Shown here piece by piece: positions 16,239 to 26,842 of a stretch of DNA of 64,000 nt. The DNA is taken from positions 158,869 to 222,868 of the forward strand of contig CAJTMW010000004.1 in assembly GCA_910577275.1 (NCBI GenBank). Reading direction: 5' to 3'. Position 1 is the stretch's first letter, and each line of letters begins with the position of its first letter. Position numbers and translations under genes: made by a program. The notes beneath the pieces were generated by a model. That model saw only the letters and a program-made list of their open reading frames with translations, was not told where the DNA came from and did not search any database. This DNA is from an uncultured Lachnospiraceae bacterium (GTDB lineage Bacteria; Bacillota; Clostridia; Lachnospirales; Lachnospiraceae).

Positions 16239-17630
16239 TTACTTTCCCATACAAAACTTTGAAAAAATCTCATTAATCAAATCTTCTCCCACTTCTTCCC
16301 CTGTAATTTTTCCAAGGCTTGCGTAAGCGTCCATCAAATCAATAGAATAAAAATCCTCCGGCATATTATCTTCAAGACTTGATTTTACATGAGTTAAACT
16401 TTCCAGAGATTCCTCCAAAGCTTCCTTATGCCTTAGACTGGTAATCATAATTTCATTGTCCGACGATATACTCCCGGTAAAAAATAATTTCTTAACCGCA
16501 TCCTCAAAATCATCTATGCCGGTATTTTCTCTGGTAGAAGTCCTTATTATAACGGCGTCCCCCTGTATGTCCTTAAGCTGTATTTTAAAATCCTCCAGAG
16601 AAATTTCAGAATTCAAATCAGATTTATTAAACAATACAATACATTTTCTTTCCTGTATCATATCTATAATTTCAAAATCGCTTTCATCCAAAGGAACGGA
16701 AGAATCAACTACATAGACAATCAAATCCGCTTCCTTTAAATATTTTTTTGCCTTATCGACGCCGATTTTTTCTATAACGTCCTCCGTAAAACGGATACCA
16801 GCAGTATCCACCATATGAAGATGAATATTATCAATCAGTATATCCTCCTCTATAATATCCCTCGTGGTACCGGCGATATCGGTAACAATCGCCCTGTCCT
16901 CTCCTGCCAGTATATTTAATAAGGAAGATTTGCCTGCATTTGGCTTCCCAACAATAACTGTTTTAATACCTTCTTTTATTATCTTTCCATTTTCAGATAA
17001 ACGCAATAATTTTTCTATATCTTTAATTAAAAAATCTATTTTCAAGCTTAAATCTTTCGGATAATTATCCAGACTAATATGTTCAGGGTCGTCCAATGCC
17101 GATTCAATAAATGCAATTTCATGAAGAATCATTTTACGATATTCGACAATTTTCTTATGGACAGAGCCTTTAAGCTGTCTGACGGAATTTTTCAAAGCCA
17201 TATCGTTTTTTGAAGAAATGACATCCATAACGGCTTCCGCCTCCGATAAATCTATTCTTCCGTTTAAAAAAGCTCTCTTTGTAAATTCTCCGGGCTCCGC
17301 CAGCCTTGCTCCGTTTTTTATAACAAGCTCCAATATGCGCTTCATCACAAGCACGCCGCCATGGCAGTTAATTTCTACGGTATCCTCGGCAGTAAAGCTG
17401 TGCGGTTTTTTCATAACGGAAACCATAACCTCATCCGTCAATTCTTCTCCATCATAGATAAAACCATAATGAATCGTATTCTTTTTATATTCCTTTAAAA
17501 CTCTGTGATTATTTCTATCTCTGTAAATACAGTCAACAATATCAATTGAATCTTCTCCGCTTACTCTTATAATTCCGATACCGGAATTACTCATGGCAGT
17601 TGCAATGGCGGCAATGGTATCTCTTTTCAT
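16239..17630 (-). CDS. mnmE: tRNA modification GTPase MnmE
   Basis: 463 residues. The N-terminal formyl-THF-binding domain is followed by a helical domain split by a G domain with G1 G-K-P-N-A-G-K-S-S-L, G2/G3 D-I-A-G-T-T-R-D and D-T-A-G-I, and G4 N-K-S-D. The C-terminus is F-C-M-G-K, the C-x-G-K motif with the functional cysteine. It partners MnmG in wobble-uridine modification. A strong terminator-like hairpin separates it from jag upstream, so it probably has its own promoter or is attenuated. Confidence 0.97.
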   Translation of the reverse strand: MKRDTIAAIATAMSNSGIGIIRVSGEDSIDIVDCIYRDRNNHRVLKEYKKNTIHYGFIYDGEELTDEVMVSVMKKPHSFTAEDTVEINCHGGVLVMKRILELVIKNGARLAEPGEFTKRAFLNGRIDLSEAEAVMDVISSKNDMALKNSVRQLKGSVHKKIVEYRKMILHEIAFIESALDDPEHISLDNYPKDLSLKIDFLIKDIEKLLRLSENGKIIKEGIKTVIVGKPNAGKSSLLNILAGEDRAIVTDIAGTTRDIIEEDILIDNIHLHMVDTAGIRFTEDVIEKIGVDKAKKYLKEADLIVYVVDSSVPLDESDFEIIDMIQERKCIVLFNKSDLNSEISLEDFKIQLKDIQGDAVIIRTSTRENTGIDDFEDAVKKLFFTGSISSDNEIMITSLRHKEALEESLESLTHVKSSLEDNMPEDFYSIDLMDAYASLGKITGEEVGEDLINEIFSKFCMGK

Positions 17631-17681
17631 AAAAACTCCAATTCTACAAACGCTGTCTCTCTTTACGGGTCAGCTTATTGT

Positions 17682-17716
17682 AAAAAAATGTTGGGGGATT
17701 TCCCCAACATTTTTTA
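17682..17716 (-). terminator. Rho-independent terminator after jag
   Basis: Arms AATGTTGGGG (17687-17696) and CCCCAACATT (17702-17711) with a 5-base loop are flanked by A and T runs on both sides, so it could work in both directions. It lies 24 bases after jag and 50 bases before mnmE. It would end the rpmH-rnpA-yidD-yidC-jag transcript. Confidence 0.85.
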
Positions 17717-17739
17717 TAAGATAAAATATTGAAAATACT

Positions 17740-18369
17740 TTACTGTCTCTTTAAGGTAACCACTACTCTTCTGAAAGGCTCCTCTCCCTCGCTGTGAGTG
17801 GTAACATATCTGTCGTTCTGCAAAGCAGAGTGAATAATTCTCCTCTCGTAAGGATTCATCGGCTCCAAGGAAACGGAACGCTTTGTTCTCTTAACCTTAT
17901 AGGCAATATTCTTTGCAAGATTTTCCAGAGTTTCTTTCCTTCTCTTGCGGTAATCCTCCGTATCTACCTTTACCCTTACATATTCTTCCGAGCCTTTATT
18001 TACCACCAAAGATACAAGATATTGCAGGGAATCAAGGGTCTGTCCTCTCTTACCGATTAAAATACCCATTTCTTCTCCGCTTAAGTCTATGTTTAAATGC
18101 CTGCTTTCCTCGTCATATTTAATATCCGTATTCACCACCAGATTCATAGCGTCAAACACATCCTTAAGGAAATCGGTAGCCTTCTCCTGAACAGAAGAAC
18201 ATTTAACCCTTGCTTTAATTACAGCAGGCTTTGAGCCGATACCTAGAAAACCTGAAGAACCCTCCTCTACAACTTCGTAATCCAGCTTATCGCTTGTGAT
18301 TGTAAATTTCTGACATGCTTCCGTAATTGCGTCGTTTACTGTTTTTGCTGTAATTTCAATGTATTCCAT
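17740..18369 (-). CDS. jag: RNA-binding protein Jag/KhpB
   Basis: 209 residues. It has a Jag-N domain (residues 1-50, ending G-F-L-G-I-G-S-K-P), a KH domain (~75-150, G-I-L-I-G-K-R-G-Q-T-L-D-S-L-Q-Y) and a C-terminal R3H domain (N-P-Y-E-R-R-I-I-H-S-A-L, R-V-V-V-T-L-K). It binds RNA in the cytosol, in other Firmicutes as a partner of KhpA, and has been tied to cell elongation and the YidC insertase. It starts 11 bases after yidC, as is typical. Confidence 0.95.
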   Translation of the reverse strand: MEYIEITAKTVNDAITEACQKFTITSDKLDYEVVEEGSSGFLGIGSKPAVIKARVKCSSVQEKATDFLKDVFDAMNLVVNTDIKYDEESRHLNIDLSGEEMGILIGKRGQTLDSLQYLVSLVVNKGSEEYVRVKVDTEDYRKRRKETLENLAKNIAYKVKRTKRSVSLEPMNPYERRIIHSALQNDRYVTTHSEGEEPFRRVVVTLKRQ

Positions 18370-18380
18370 AACAATACCCC

Positions 18381-19712
18381 CTATTTATTATTTTTCTCAT
18401 TATACTGTCTCACCATATTTGCTTTCGAAGCAAGACTTCCCGGTTTGGCATTTTTATTATAATATTCAGTTGATTTCTTTACAGCTTCATCTCTTTCTTC
18501 CTGGCTTAAAGGAGCTACTTTTGCCTTAGATGACATTGACGGTTTTCCTGCGCTCATATTTCTGGTATTTAACGTAGCGTTTCTGTTCAGAGTCTTAGGG
18601 TCAATGCCCGCTTTTTCAAGTTTCTTGTTTCTTTTCTCGGTGTTCTTTTTGATAAGCTCATCGATATCCATCTTGTCAATATGCTTATTGATTACCACCT
18701 GCTGAATACTTCTCACCACAGAACCGGCTATCCAGTAAAGTCCCATACCTGCCGGCAGCGTGTAGCAGAAGACCGCCGACATAAGAGGCATCATGGTATT
18801 CATCATTTTCATGGACTGCGCCATGGTGTTCTGCTGATTATCCTGATTACCGTTATCAACCTGTGGCATAAGCTTGACGTTAATCCACTGGGTAACCGCT
18901 GATAAAACAGGAATAATGAATGCCGCAATTACAAGCAGCCACTTGATACCGTCAGGAGAATTCCATGCCTCGCTTACCATATAAGAGGGAGAATTTCCGA
19001 TATTTATTCCCAGAAAATTATTATACTCATTTAAAAACGATAACGTATGTTCCACATCTCCTGCAAGAGAAGGAAACTTGTCCGCTATACTTAAAAATTC
19101 CGTAGTGGAAGCTTTATTCAAAACATCGATATAAGTATTCTGAACGTAAGTGTTTTCCACAACTCCTTCAACAAAAGCCTCGTTTGTAAACTGCTTTGCA
19201 TACATGGCGGAATTTTTAAAGGCTTCAATAAATTCTCTGCTTCCCGGCTGTGAAATTAAATTGGTAACCAGAGGAAAGAACGCTTCCTTTATTTTATTTA
19301 CATAAGCGGGCATTGCATAAATAACACGGTAAAGCGCAAACAAAATAGGCATCTGGATAAGCATCTGAACGCAGCTTCCGCTGGGAGAAACTCCGTATTT
19401 TGCATAAATAGCCTGTGTTTCCGCATTCATTGCCATCATGGAATCATTGTCTTTTTTACCTTTGTATTTTGCCTGAATCGCCTGAAGCTCCGGATTCATC
19501 TTTGCTGAAAGCTTGGAAAACTTCTGCTGCTTAATCGTGAGAGGCATCATCAGCAGATAAATGACAATTGTAAATAAAATAATGGATAAACCTACGTTGG
19601 GAATTCCTATTAAATTCAGAAAGAAAAAAATCCCCTCCATCAAGTAACCAAGTATTTTGGCAATAGGACCTATTATTAAACCGTCATACTGAGTCAAAAC
19701 TATTCCCGTCAA
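18381..19712 (-). CDS. yidC: Membrane protein insertase YidC/OxaA
   Basis: 443 residues from a TTG start at 19712, chosen because AGGAGG lies 7 bases upstream. The 60KD_IMP core has about five transmembrane segments, with the cytoplasmic hairpin K-Q-Q-K-F-S-K-L-S-A-K-M-N-P-E-L-Q after helix 1 and an arginine in the groove region (F-A-L-Y-R-V-I-Y). A long periplasmic-side insertion (~165-245) and a lysine-rich C-terminal tail of ~70 residues, expected to bind ribosomes, are visible. It inserts membrane proteins with or without SecYEG. Confidence 0.95.
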   Translation of the reverse strand: MTGIVLTQYDGLIIGPIAKILGYLMEGIFFFLNLIGIPNVGLSIILFTIVIYLLMMPLTIKQQKFSKLSAKMNPELQAIQAKYKGKKDNDSMMAMNAETQAIYAKYGVSPSGSCVQMLIQMPILFALYRVIYAMPAYVNKIKEAFFPLVTNLISQPGSREFIEAFKNSAMYAKQFTNEAFVEGVVENTYVQNTYIDVLNKASTTEFLSIADKFPSLAGDVEHTLSFLNEYNNFLGINIGNSPSYMVSEAWNSPDGIKWLLVIAAFIIPVLSAVTQWINVKLMPQVDNGNQDNQQNTMAQSMKMMNTMMPLMSAVFCYTLPAGMGLYWIAGSVVRSIQQVVINKHIDKMDIDELIKKNTEKRNKKLEKAGIDPKTLNRNATLNTRNMSAGKPSMSSKAKVAPLSQEERDEAVKKSTEYYNKNAKPGSLASKANMVRQYNEKNNK

Positions 19713-19746
19713 TTTACTTCCTCCTGTTTTCTGATTCTATCAATTA

Positions 19747-19956
19747 CTATGGTACAGGGTCGTAACCTCCTTTTGAAAAAGGATTGCATCTTATTATTCT
19801 CCACGCGGCAAGCAACCCGCCCTTTAAGGCTCCGTACTTCTCCACAGCCTCAAGCCCATATTCCGAACAGGTGGGAAAATAAGGACATTTTGTGTGTTTC
19901 AAAGAAGATAAATACTTTCTATAAAATTTAATCAATAAAATCAATATTTTTTTCAT
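19747..19956 (-). CDS. yidD: Membrane protein insertion efficiency factor YidD
   Basis: 69 residues, the normal family size. The signature C-P-Y-F-P-T-C-S-E-Y-G is at residue ~24, W-R-I-I-R-C-N-P-F is near 52, and the protein ends G-G-Y-D-P-V-P. A short amphipathic N-terminus precedes the cysteines. It sits between rnpA (1-base gap) and yidC, its conserved place, and helps YidC-dependent insertion. Confidence 0.95.
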   Translation of the reverse strand: MKKILILLIKFYRKYLSSLKHTKCPYFPTCSEYGLEAVEKYGALKGGLLAAWRIIRCNPFSKGGYDPVP

Positions 19957-19957
19957 T

Positions 19958-20329
19958 TTATTTTTTTATTACTTCATCCGTATCAACACCAATTAAAATA
20001 TGATGAAGCTTCGCAAGATGTAATAAAGCGCTTTCCGTTTCCGCATAAGTAATGCGGGAAGCACTGTTTCTGGCTATGACTACTATATCTAAACCGCTAT
20101 TAAATATATTTTCATGTAGTCTGTAACTTTCCCTTACTAATCTTGTAACCCTGTGCCTTGCGACACTGTTTCCTACTTTTTTGCTAACACTTATTCCCAG
20201 TCTGTTTCTGTCCCCATGATTTTCCAAAATATACATCACTAAATATTTGTTGGCATAAGATTTGCCGTTTTTATAAACATACTGGAAATCGCAGTTTTTT
20301 TTCAAAGATTCCGAAAATTTATATTTCAT
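19958..20329 (-). CDS. rnpA: Ribonuclease P protein component
   Basis: 123 residues, basic. The RNR motif region reads R-N-R-L-G-I-S-V-S-K-K-V-G-N-S-V-A-R-H-R, and R-L-V-R-E-S-Y-R follows. It assists the RNase P RNA in removing 5' leaders from pre-tRNAs. The gene lies 59 bases downstream of rpmH, with a hairpin in between that may attenuate or process the transcript. Confidence 0.96.
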   Translation of the reverse strand: MKYKFSESLKKNCDFQYVYKNGKSYANKYLVMYILENHGDRNRLGISVSKKVGNSVARHRVTRLVRESYRLHENIFNSGLDIVVIARNSASRITYAETESALLHLAKLHHILIGVDTDEVIKK

Positions 20330-20341
20330 TTTACTTATCCG

Positions 20342-20400
20342 TTATCAGCATATATATACACGTAGAAAAAAAGGCCACATTGCGCGGCCTATGCTGATAA
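20342..20400 (-). terminator. Attenuator/processing hairpin between rpmH and rnpA
   Basis: Directly after the rpmH stop, the minus strand reads AGGCC, nine loop bases, GGCCT and a run of seven T, a short intrinsic-terminator shape (20366-20390). It is enclosed by a 10-bp perfect inverted repeat, TTATCAGCAT/ATGCTGATAA (20391-20400 and 20342-20351), whose first arm lies in the last codons of rpmH. It could lower rnpA expression relative to rpmH or mark an RNase site. Confidence 0.6.
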
Positions 20401-20523
20401 TCTTTTTCTTCCTTTTGCTCTTCTGGCTGCCAGAACTTTTCTTCCGCCAGCAGTACTCATCCTGGCTCTGAAACCATGAACCTTGGCTCTATGTCTTTTC
20501 TTCGGCTGATAAGTCATTTTCAT
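20389..20523 (-). CDS. rpmH: 50S ribosomal protein L34
   Basis: 44 residues, very basic: M-K-M-T-Y-Q-P-K-K-R-H-R-A-K, then V-H-G-F-R-A-R-M, ending K-G-R-K-R-L-S-A. It is a near-consensus L34. The start ATG 20523 has an AAAGGAGGTG site 7 bases upstream. It is the first gene of the leftward rpmH-rnpA-yidD-yidC-jag operon. Confidence 0.97.
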   Translation of the reverse strand: MKMTYQPKKRHRAKVHGFRARMSTAGGRKVLAARRAKGRKRLSA

Positions 20524-20605
20524 GTTAATGCACCTCCTTTACTCAATCCTCGAAAGGCAGACAAATATTTAGCTATAAACAATAATTTTGAAAATATCAT
20601 AAGTG

Positions 20606-20634
20606 ATTATATAAAATAAGCGCGCTTACGTCAA
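20606..20634 (-). promoter_or_regulatory. SigA-type promoter of rpmH operon
   Basis: On the minus strand TTGACG (20629-20634), 17 bases, then TATAAT (20606-20611). A ~75-base leader precedes rpmH. Confidence 0.85.
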
Positions 20635-20757
20635 GTAAAAAACAATATTTTTTTATCCACATATTGTGGATAATATGTGGATAAATCATGTGTAAACTGT
20701 TCATTACTTTTCTGAAGAAACTTAAAGTCCAATAAGAGAGCTTAAACTAAAAAAAAT

Positions 20758-20786
20758 TTGATATTTCAGGGATTTTATATTAAGAT
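20758..20786 (+). promoter_or_regulatory. SigA-type promoter of dnaA
   Basis: TTGATA (20758-20763), 17 bases, TAAGAT (20781-20786), about 45 bases before the dnaA start. The DnaA boxes at 20653-20684 lie 75-105 bases upstream, where bound DnaA could autoregulate. Confidence 0.8.
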
Positions 20787-20827
20787 ATATAGGGGTAATT
20801 TACCGTTTACTATATTTCAGGGGGGAT

Positions 20828-22174
20828 ATGATGGATTCAATCAAAGAAAAATGGGATTTAATTAAAGATACAATCAGAAACGAATACGAACTGTCAGATA
20901 TCTCCTACAATACATGGGTGAAGCCGCTTATATTCCACAGTGAAATAGACAATATCGTAACAATTATGATTCCGTCCGACCAGGCGCACTCCCTTAAATA
21001 TATTTCTTCCAAATATAAAAGCTATTTTCAGGTGACGATTTCAGAGATGATGAATAACACCTATGATATTTCATTTGTACTTGAAAAGGACGCCGGGGAA
21101 GAAACATCCTCGTCGGGCATTTACAATATCAAATATGAAAATGCAAATTTAACCCCAAAATACAGATTTGACACCTTCGTGGTGGGAGGCAACAACAAAT
21201 TTGCTCATTCCGCTTCCCTGGCCGTGGCGGAATCCCCCGGAGAGGTTTATAACCCTCTTTATTTATACGGAGGGGCCGGACTTGGAAAAACCCACCTCAT
21301 GCACTCAATCGGCCACTTTATTCTGGATAACAATCAGGATATGAAGGTGCTTTATGTCACCTCCGAGCAGTTTACCAACGAGGTGATAGAATCCATCCGA
21401 AGCGGTAACGCCGCCAAGATGAACAAATTAAGAGAAAAATACAGAACAGTGGACGTCCTTTTGCTCGACGACGTACAATTTATAATAGGAAAGGAAAGCA
21501 CGCAGGAAGAATTTTTCCACACCTTTAACGTGCTTCATTCCGCCGGAAAGCAGATTATTCTTTCCTCGGACAAGCCCCCCAAAGAGATGGGTACTTTGGA
21601 CGAAAGATTCCGCTCCCGTTTTGAGTGGGGTCTCCTTGCCGATATCCAGCCGCCGGATTATGAGACACGGATGGCAATCCTCAAAAAAAATGCCGAAAAC
21701 TACAACCGGAACATCAACGAAGAAGTTTTTCAGTACATAGCAACCAACGTAAAGTCCAATATCAGGGAGCTGGAAGGAGCTTTCAATAAAGTAATCGCCT
21801 TTTCCAAATTAAATAAGGTAGATATTACTCTTGATAATGTAGAGGAGGCCTTAAAGGATATCATATCTCCCAACGCCAAAAGAAAAGTAACGCCAAAGCT
21901 GATTATAGACATCGTGGCGGAGCACTTTAATATTTCACCGGAAGATATTTTATCCAAAAGAAGAAATTCAGAGTATGTCCAGCCAAGGCAGATTTGTATG
22001 TATCTCTGCCGGCACCTGACAGAAGAATCTCTTCAAAGTATAGGAAAATCCTTAGGTAAAAAGGACCATACCACAGTTATCCACGGAATTGAAAAAATAT
22101 CCGATGAAATTCTGAAAGACGAAGAGCTTAATAACAGAATTGAAAACATAAAAAAGAAAATTAATTCCGTTTAA
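20828..22174 (+). CDS. dnaA: Chromosomal replication initiator DnaA
   Basis: 448 residues. Domain I (1-85, W-V-K-P-L) precedes a short linker and the AAA+ domain, with Walker A G-G-A-G-L-G-K-T-H (~150), Walker B L-L-L-D-D-V-Q-F-I and sensor/arginine motifs. The C-terminal HTH carries the DnaA signature D-H-T-T-V-I-H-G-I. It binds DnaA boxes on both sides of its own gene and melts the origin. Two adjacent ATGs (20828, 20831) follow an AGGGGGG site; the second has the better spacing. Confidence 0.98.
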   Translation: MMDSIKEKWDLIKDTIRNEYELSDISYNTWVKPLIFHSEIDNIVTIMIPSDQAHSLKYISSKYKSYFQVTISEMMNNTYDISFVLEKDAGEETSSSGIYNIKYENANLTPKYRFDTFVVGGNNKFAHSASLAVAESPGEVYNPLYLYGGAGLGKTHLMHSIGHFILDNNQDMKVLYVTSEQFTNEVIESIRSGNAAKMNKLREKYRTVDVLLLDDVQFIIGKESTQEEFFHTFNVLHSAGKQIILSSDKPPKEMGTLDERFRSRFEWGLLADIQPPDYETRMAILKKNAENYNRNINEEVFQYIATNVKSNIRELEGAFNKVIAFSKLNKVDITLDNVEEALKDIISPNAKRKVTPKLIIDIVAEHFNISPEDILSKRRNSEYVQPRQICMYLCRHLTEESLQSIGKSLGKKDHTTVIHGIEKISDEILKDEELNNRIENIKKKINSV

Positions 22175-22400
22175 AGGGACATGCATTTTTCTCTTTGTGA
22201 ATAAGTTCAGAGTTATCCTTAAATAAAATTTACTTATCCACACGTTTTACATTTCTTTTTAAGTTGAAAAATAGTATAATTAAATAGGTTATACACATAT
22301 TGACAGTTATTATTATTCTTACTACTGAATTCATTATATATAAATAATTACGAACTTCAAAACCCGGCAACGATTTTTAAGAAAGGAAACCGATACACAA
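22175..22400. other. oriC, downstream part: DnaA boxes and DnaA-trio-like unwinding element
   Basis: The dnaA-dnaN spacer contains a consensus DnaA box TTATCCACA (22234-22242) and a one-mismatch box TTATACACA (22289-22297). Nine bases after the second box comes a run of seven triplets at 22307-22327: TTA three times, TTC, TTA, CTA, CTG. On the complementary strand this reads as repeated 3'-(A/G)AT-5', the DnaA-trio pattern of the B. subtilis basal unwinding system. Box, spacer and trios are in the expected order and orientation. Confidence 0.7.
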
Positions 22401-23507
22401 ATGAAATTAGTATGCAGCAAAGCGAATCTGTTAAGCGGAGTACAAATTGTTTCAAAGGCCGTTCCAAGCAAAACGACCATGTCTATTCTGGAGTGTATTT
22501 TAATCGACGCGACAGGAAGGGAAATCAACCTGATTGCCAACGATATGGAACTTGGTATCCAGACCTCCATAGAAGGAAATATCATGGAAAAAGGACAGAT
22601 TGCTTTGGATGCCAAAATTTTGCTGGATATCGTAAGAAAGCTTCCCGACAATATAGTGACAATAGAGACGGATTCTTCTTTTAAGACAAATATCACCTGT
22701 GAAAAGGCAAAATTCACCATCATAGGCAAATCAGGAGAGGATTTTTCCTATCTGCCTTCTATCGAAAGAATCGATTCCATAGTGCTTTCTCAGTTTTCAT
22801 TGAAGGAGATTGTGCGCCAGACGATTTTTTCCATAGCGGACAACGACAATAACAAGCTTATGACGGGAGAATTGTTCGATATCAACGGAGATACTTTAAG
22901 AATAGCCTCCCTTGACGGACACAGAATTTCCATCCGCAAAATCAGCCTCAAGAATATTTATCCTTCCAGAAAGGTGGTTGTTCCGGGCAAGACCCTGAAT
23001 GAGGTGAGCAAAATCCTTTCCGACGACGTTGACAGGGACGTAAATATTTTCTTTACAGGAAAGCATATCGTTTTTGAGTTCGATAAAACCACTGTGGTTT
23101 CAAGGCTGATAGAGGGCGAATACTTCAAAATTGACCAGATGCTATCCAGCGATTATGAGACAAAGGTTACGGTTAAGAAAAAAGAGCTGTTAGAATGTAT
23201 TGACAGAGCCACTCTTCTTGTAAAGGAAGGAGATAAGAAACCCATCATTATCAGCATTACGGACGACATGATGGAGCTTAAGATTAATTCCACAATAGGA
23301 AGTATGAATGAGGACATTGATATCGTAAAGCAGGGCAAGGATATCATGATAGGATTCAATCCCAAGTTTATGATTGACGCTCTTAGGGTAATTGACAGCG
23401 AGCAGATAGATATTTATCTTGTAAATCCGAAAGCGCCCTGTTTTATCAGAGACGCGGAGGCGAGCTATATTTATCTGATACTTCCGGTTAACTTCACCAC
23501 TGTTTAA
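22401..23507 (+). CDS. dnaN: DNA polymerase III beta subunit (sliding clamp)
   Basis: 368 residues, the normal length for the three-domain clamp. It has S-K-A-V-P-S-K-T-T-M-S-I-L-E near residue 20, the L-D-G-H-R motif in the middle and a C-terminal L-I-L-P-V, close to the family's conserved hydrophobic-pocket end. The ring tethers polymerase and repair proteins to DNA. The SD AAGAAAGGAAA precedes ATG 22401. The S4 gene follows without a gap. Confidence 0.97.
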   Translation: MKLVCSKANLLSGVQIVSKAVPSKTTMSILECILIDATGREINLIANDMELGIQTSIEGNIMEKGQIALDAKILLDIVRKLPDNIVTIETDSSFKTNITCEKAKFTIIGKSGEDFSYLPSIERIDSIVLSQFSLKEIVRQTIFSIADNDNNKLMTGELFDINGDTLRIASLDGHRISIRKISLKNIYPSRKVVVPGKTLNEVSKILSDDVDRDVNIFFTGKHIVFEFDKTTVVSRLIEGEYFKIDQMLSSDYETKVTVKKKELLECIDRATLLVKEGDKKPIIISITDDMMELKINSTIGSMNEDIDIVKQGKDIMIGFNPKFMIDALRVIDSEQIDIYLVNPKAPCFIRDAEASYIYLILPVNFTTV

Positions 23508-23519
23508 ATGAGGAAAAAA

Positions 23520-23729
23520 ATGGAAACACTGAAATTAAGGGATGATTATATCAAGCTGGGGCAGGCGCTTAAGGCCGCCGGTCTTTCCCAGTCGGGAGTG
23601 GATGCAAAATTTGCCATAAAGGACGGGCTTGTAAAGGTAAACGGGCAGGTTGAGATTCAGCGGGGCAAAAAGCTGCATGAAGGAGATATCGTTGAATTTA
23701 ACGGAAGTCAGATTAAGATTACCGTTTAG
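23520..23729 (+). CDS. S4-domain RNA-binding protein (YaaA/RlbA-like)
   Basis: 69 residues from ATG 23520. An in-frame ATG at 23508 directly after the dnaN stop lacks a ribosome site, while GAGG lies 6 bases before 23520. The whole protein is an S4 fold: L-R-D-D-Y-I-K-L-G-Q-A-L-K-A-A-G-L, K-D-G-L-V-K-V-N-G, R-G-K-K-L-H-E-G-D-I-V. The dnaN-S4-recF order is conserved in Firmicutes. It likely binds rRNA; the precise role is poorly defined. Confidence 0.9.
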   Translation: METLKLRDDYIKLGQALKAAGLSQSGVDAKFAIKDGLVKVNGQVEIQRGKKLHEGDIVEFNGSQIKITV

Positions 23730-23759
23730 GTTCAGAAAGGCTGCAGGGAAAACTTTCAT

Positions 23760-24866
23760 ATGGTCATAAAATCTCTTGAACTGGCTGATTTCAGGAATTA
23801 TAAAGAGCTGAATATCAATTTTGACACGGGAACCAATATTTTATACGGTGATAACGCCCAGGGCAAAACAAATATACTGGAGGCAATTTATATATCGGCT
23901 ACAACCAAATCCCATAAGGGAAGCAAGGATAAAGAGGTCATTAATTTTGACAGGGAGGAGGCGCATATCAGAACCTGCATTGAAAAGGAAAATGTGGAAT
24001 ACAGGGTGGATATGCATCTTCGCAAAAATAAATCCAAGGGAATAGCAATAGACAAACAGAAAATAAAAAAGGCCGCTGAGCTTATAGGTCTTTTGAATGT
24101 GGTTTTCTTTTCTCCCGAGGACCTCTCCATCATAAAGAGCGGGCCTTTAGAGAGAAGAAGATTTGCCGATATGGAGCTTTGCCAGCTCGATAATTTTTAT
24201 CTCTACAATCTGAATCACTATAACAGGATTATCAATCAGAGAAACAAGCTTTTAAAGGATTTATATTTTCATCCTGAGCTTAAGGAAACTCTGGGTATAT
24301 GGGATATGCAGCTTGTTTCCTTTGGAAGCAAAATCATAGAAAGAAGGGAAGCCTTTGCAGGCCAGCTTGGCGAAATTATTAAGGATATACATAGCAGGCT
24401 TTCCGGGGGGAAGGAAGAATTAATTATAAAATATGAGCCTGATGTGTCGATTGAAGATTTTGAAAGAAGGATGAAAGAAAATCAGGAAAAAGATATCCAT
24501 TCCAAGGTTACGGGAACAGGTCCCCACAGGGATGATTTTTCTTTTATAGTAAACGGTATCGATATCCGAAAATTCGGTTCTCAGGGACAGCAGAGAACGG
24601 CTGCTCTTTCCCTTAAATTATCGGAAATTGAACTGGTAAAGAAAATAACAGGGGATACGCCTGTTCTTCTTTTGGATGACGTTCTCTCGGAGCTTGACAG
24701 CAACAGACAGAATTATCTTTTAAACAGTATCGGAGATATTCAGACGATTATCACCTGCACGGGTTTGGATGAATTTATAAATAACAGATTTAAGATAAAC
24801 AGAATTTTTAATGTGACGGAAGGTAATACAAAGGAAATTACAAAACTTGAAAAAGACTTCGCTTAG
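23760..24866 (+). CDS. recF: DNA replication and repair protein RecF
   Basis: 368 residues. SMC-like ATPase: Walker A G-D-N-A-Q-G-K-T-N (~30), the signature S-Q-G-Q-Q-R-T, and Walker B V-L-L-L-D-D-V-L-S-E-L-D. It loads RecA at single-strand gaps with RecO and RecR. It starts 30 bases after the S4 gene. Confidence 0.97.
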   Translation: MVIKSLELADFRNYKELNINFDTGTNILYGDNAQGKTNILEAIYISATTKSHKGSKDKEVINFDREEAHIRTCIEKENVEYRVDMHLRKNKSKGIAIDKQKIKKAAELIGLLNVVFFSPEDLSIIKSGPLERRRFADMELCQLDNFYLYNLNHYNRIINQRNKLLKDLYFHPELKETLGIWDMQLVSFGSKIIERREAFAGQLGEIIKDIHSRLSGGKEELIIKYEPDVSIEDFERRMKENQEKDIHSKVTGTGPHRDDFSFIVNGIDIRKFGSQGQQRTAALSLKLSEIELVKKITGDTPVLLLDDVLSELDSNRQNYLLNSIGDIQTIITCTGLDEFINNRFKINRIFNVTEGNTKEITKLEKDFA

Positions 24867-24901
24867 TAATTTCAGCTTTGTACTTAGCAGAAAGGATAAT
24901 T

Positions 24902-26833
<1,932 letters not shown>

Positions 26834-26842
26834 GGAGACTAG

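Larger units (their letters stand above)
20524..20827. other. oriC, upstream part: DnaA-box cluster and divergent promoters
   Basis: The 304-base rpmH-dnaA spacer holds no gene. Three consensus DnaA boxes cluster in 32 bases: TTATCCACA at 20653-20661, and its reverse complement TGTGGATAA at 20665-20673 and 20676-20684. The flanks are AT-rich (for example 20636-20654). The gene-strand switch here (minus to the left, plus to the right) fits bidirectional replication from this point. Confidence 0.88.

Noticed and set aside
24878..24901. Upstream TTG start for gyrB
   Set aside because: It adds eight unconserved residues overlapping the ribosome site of the better ATG at 24902.
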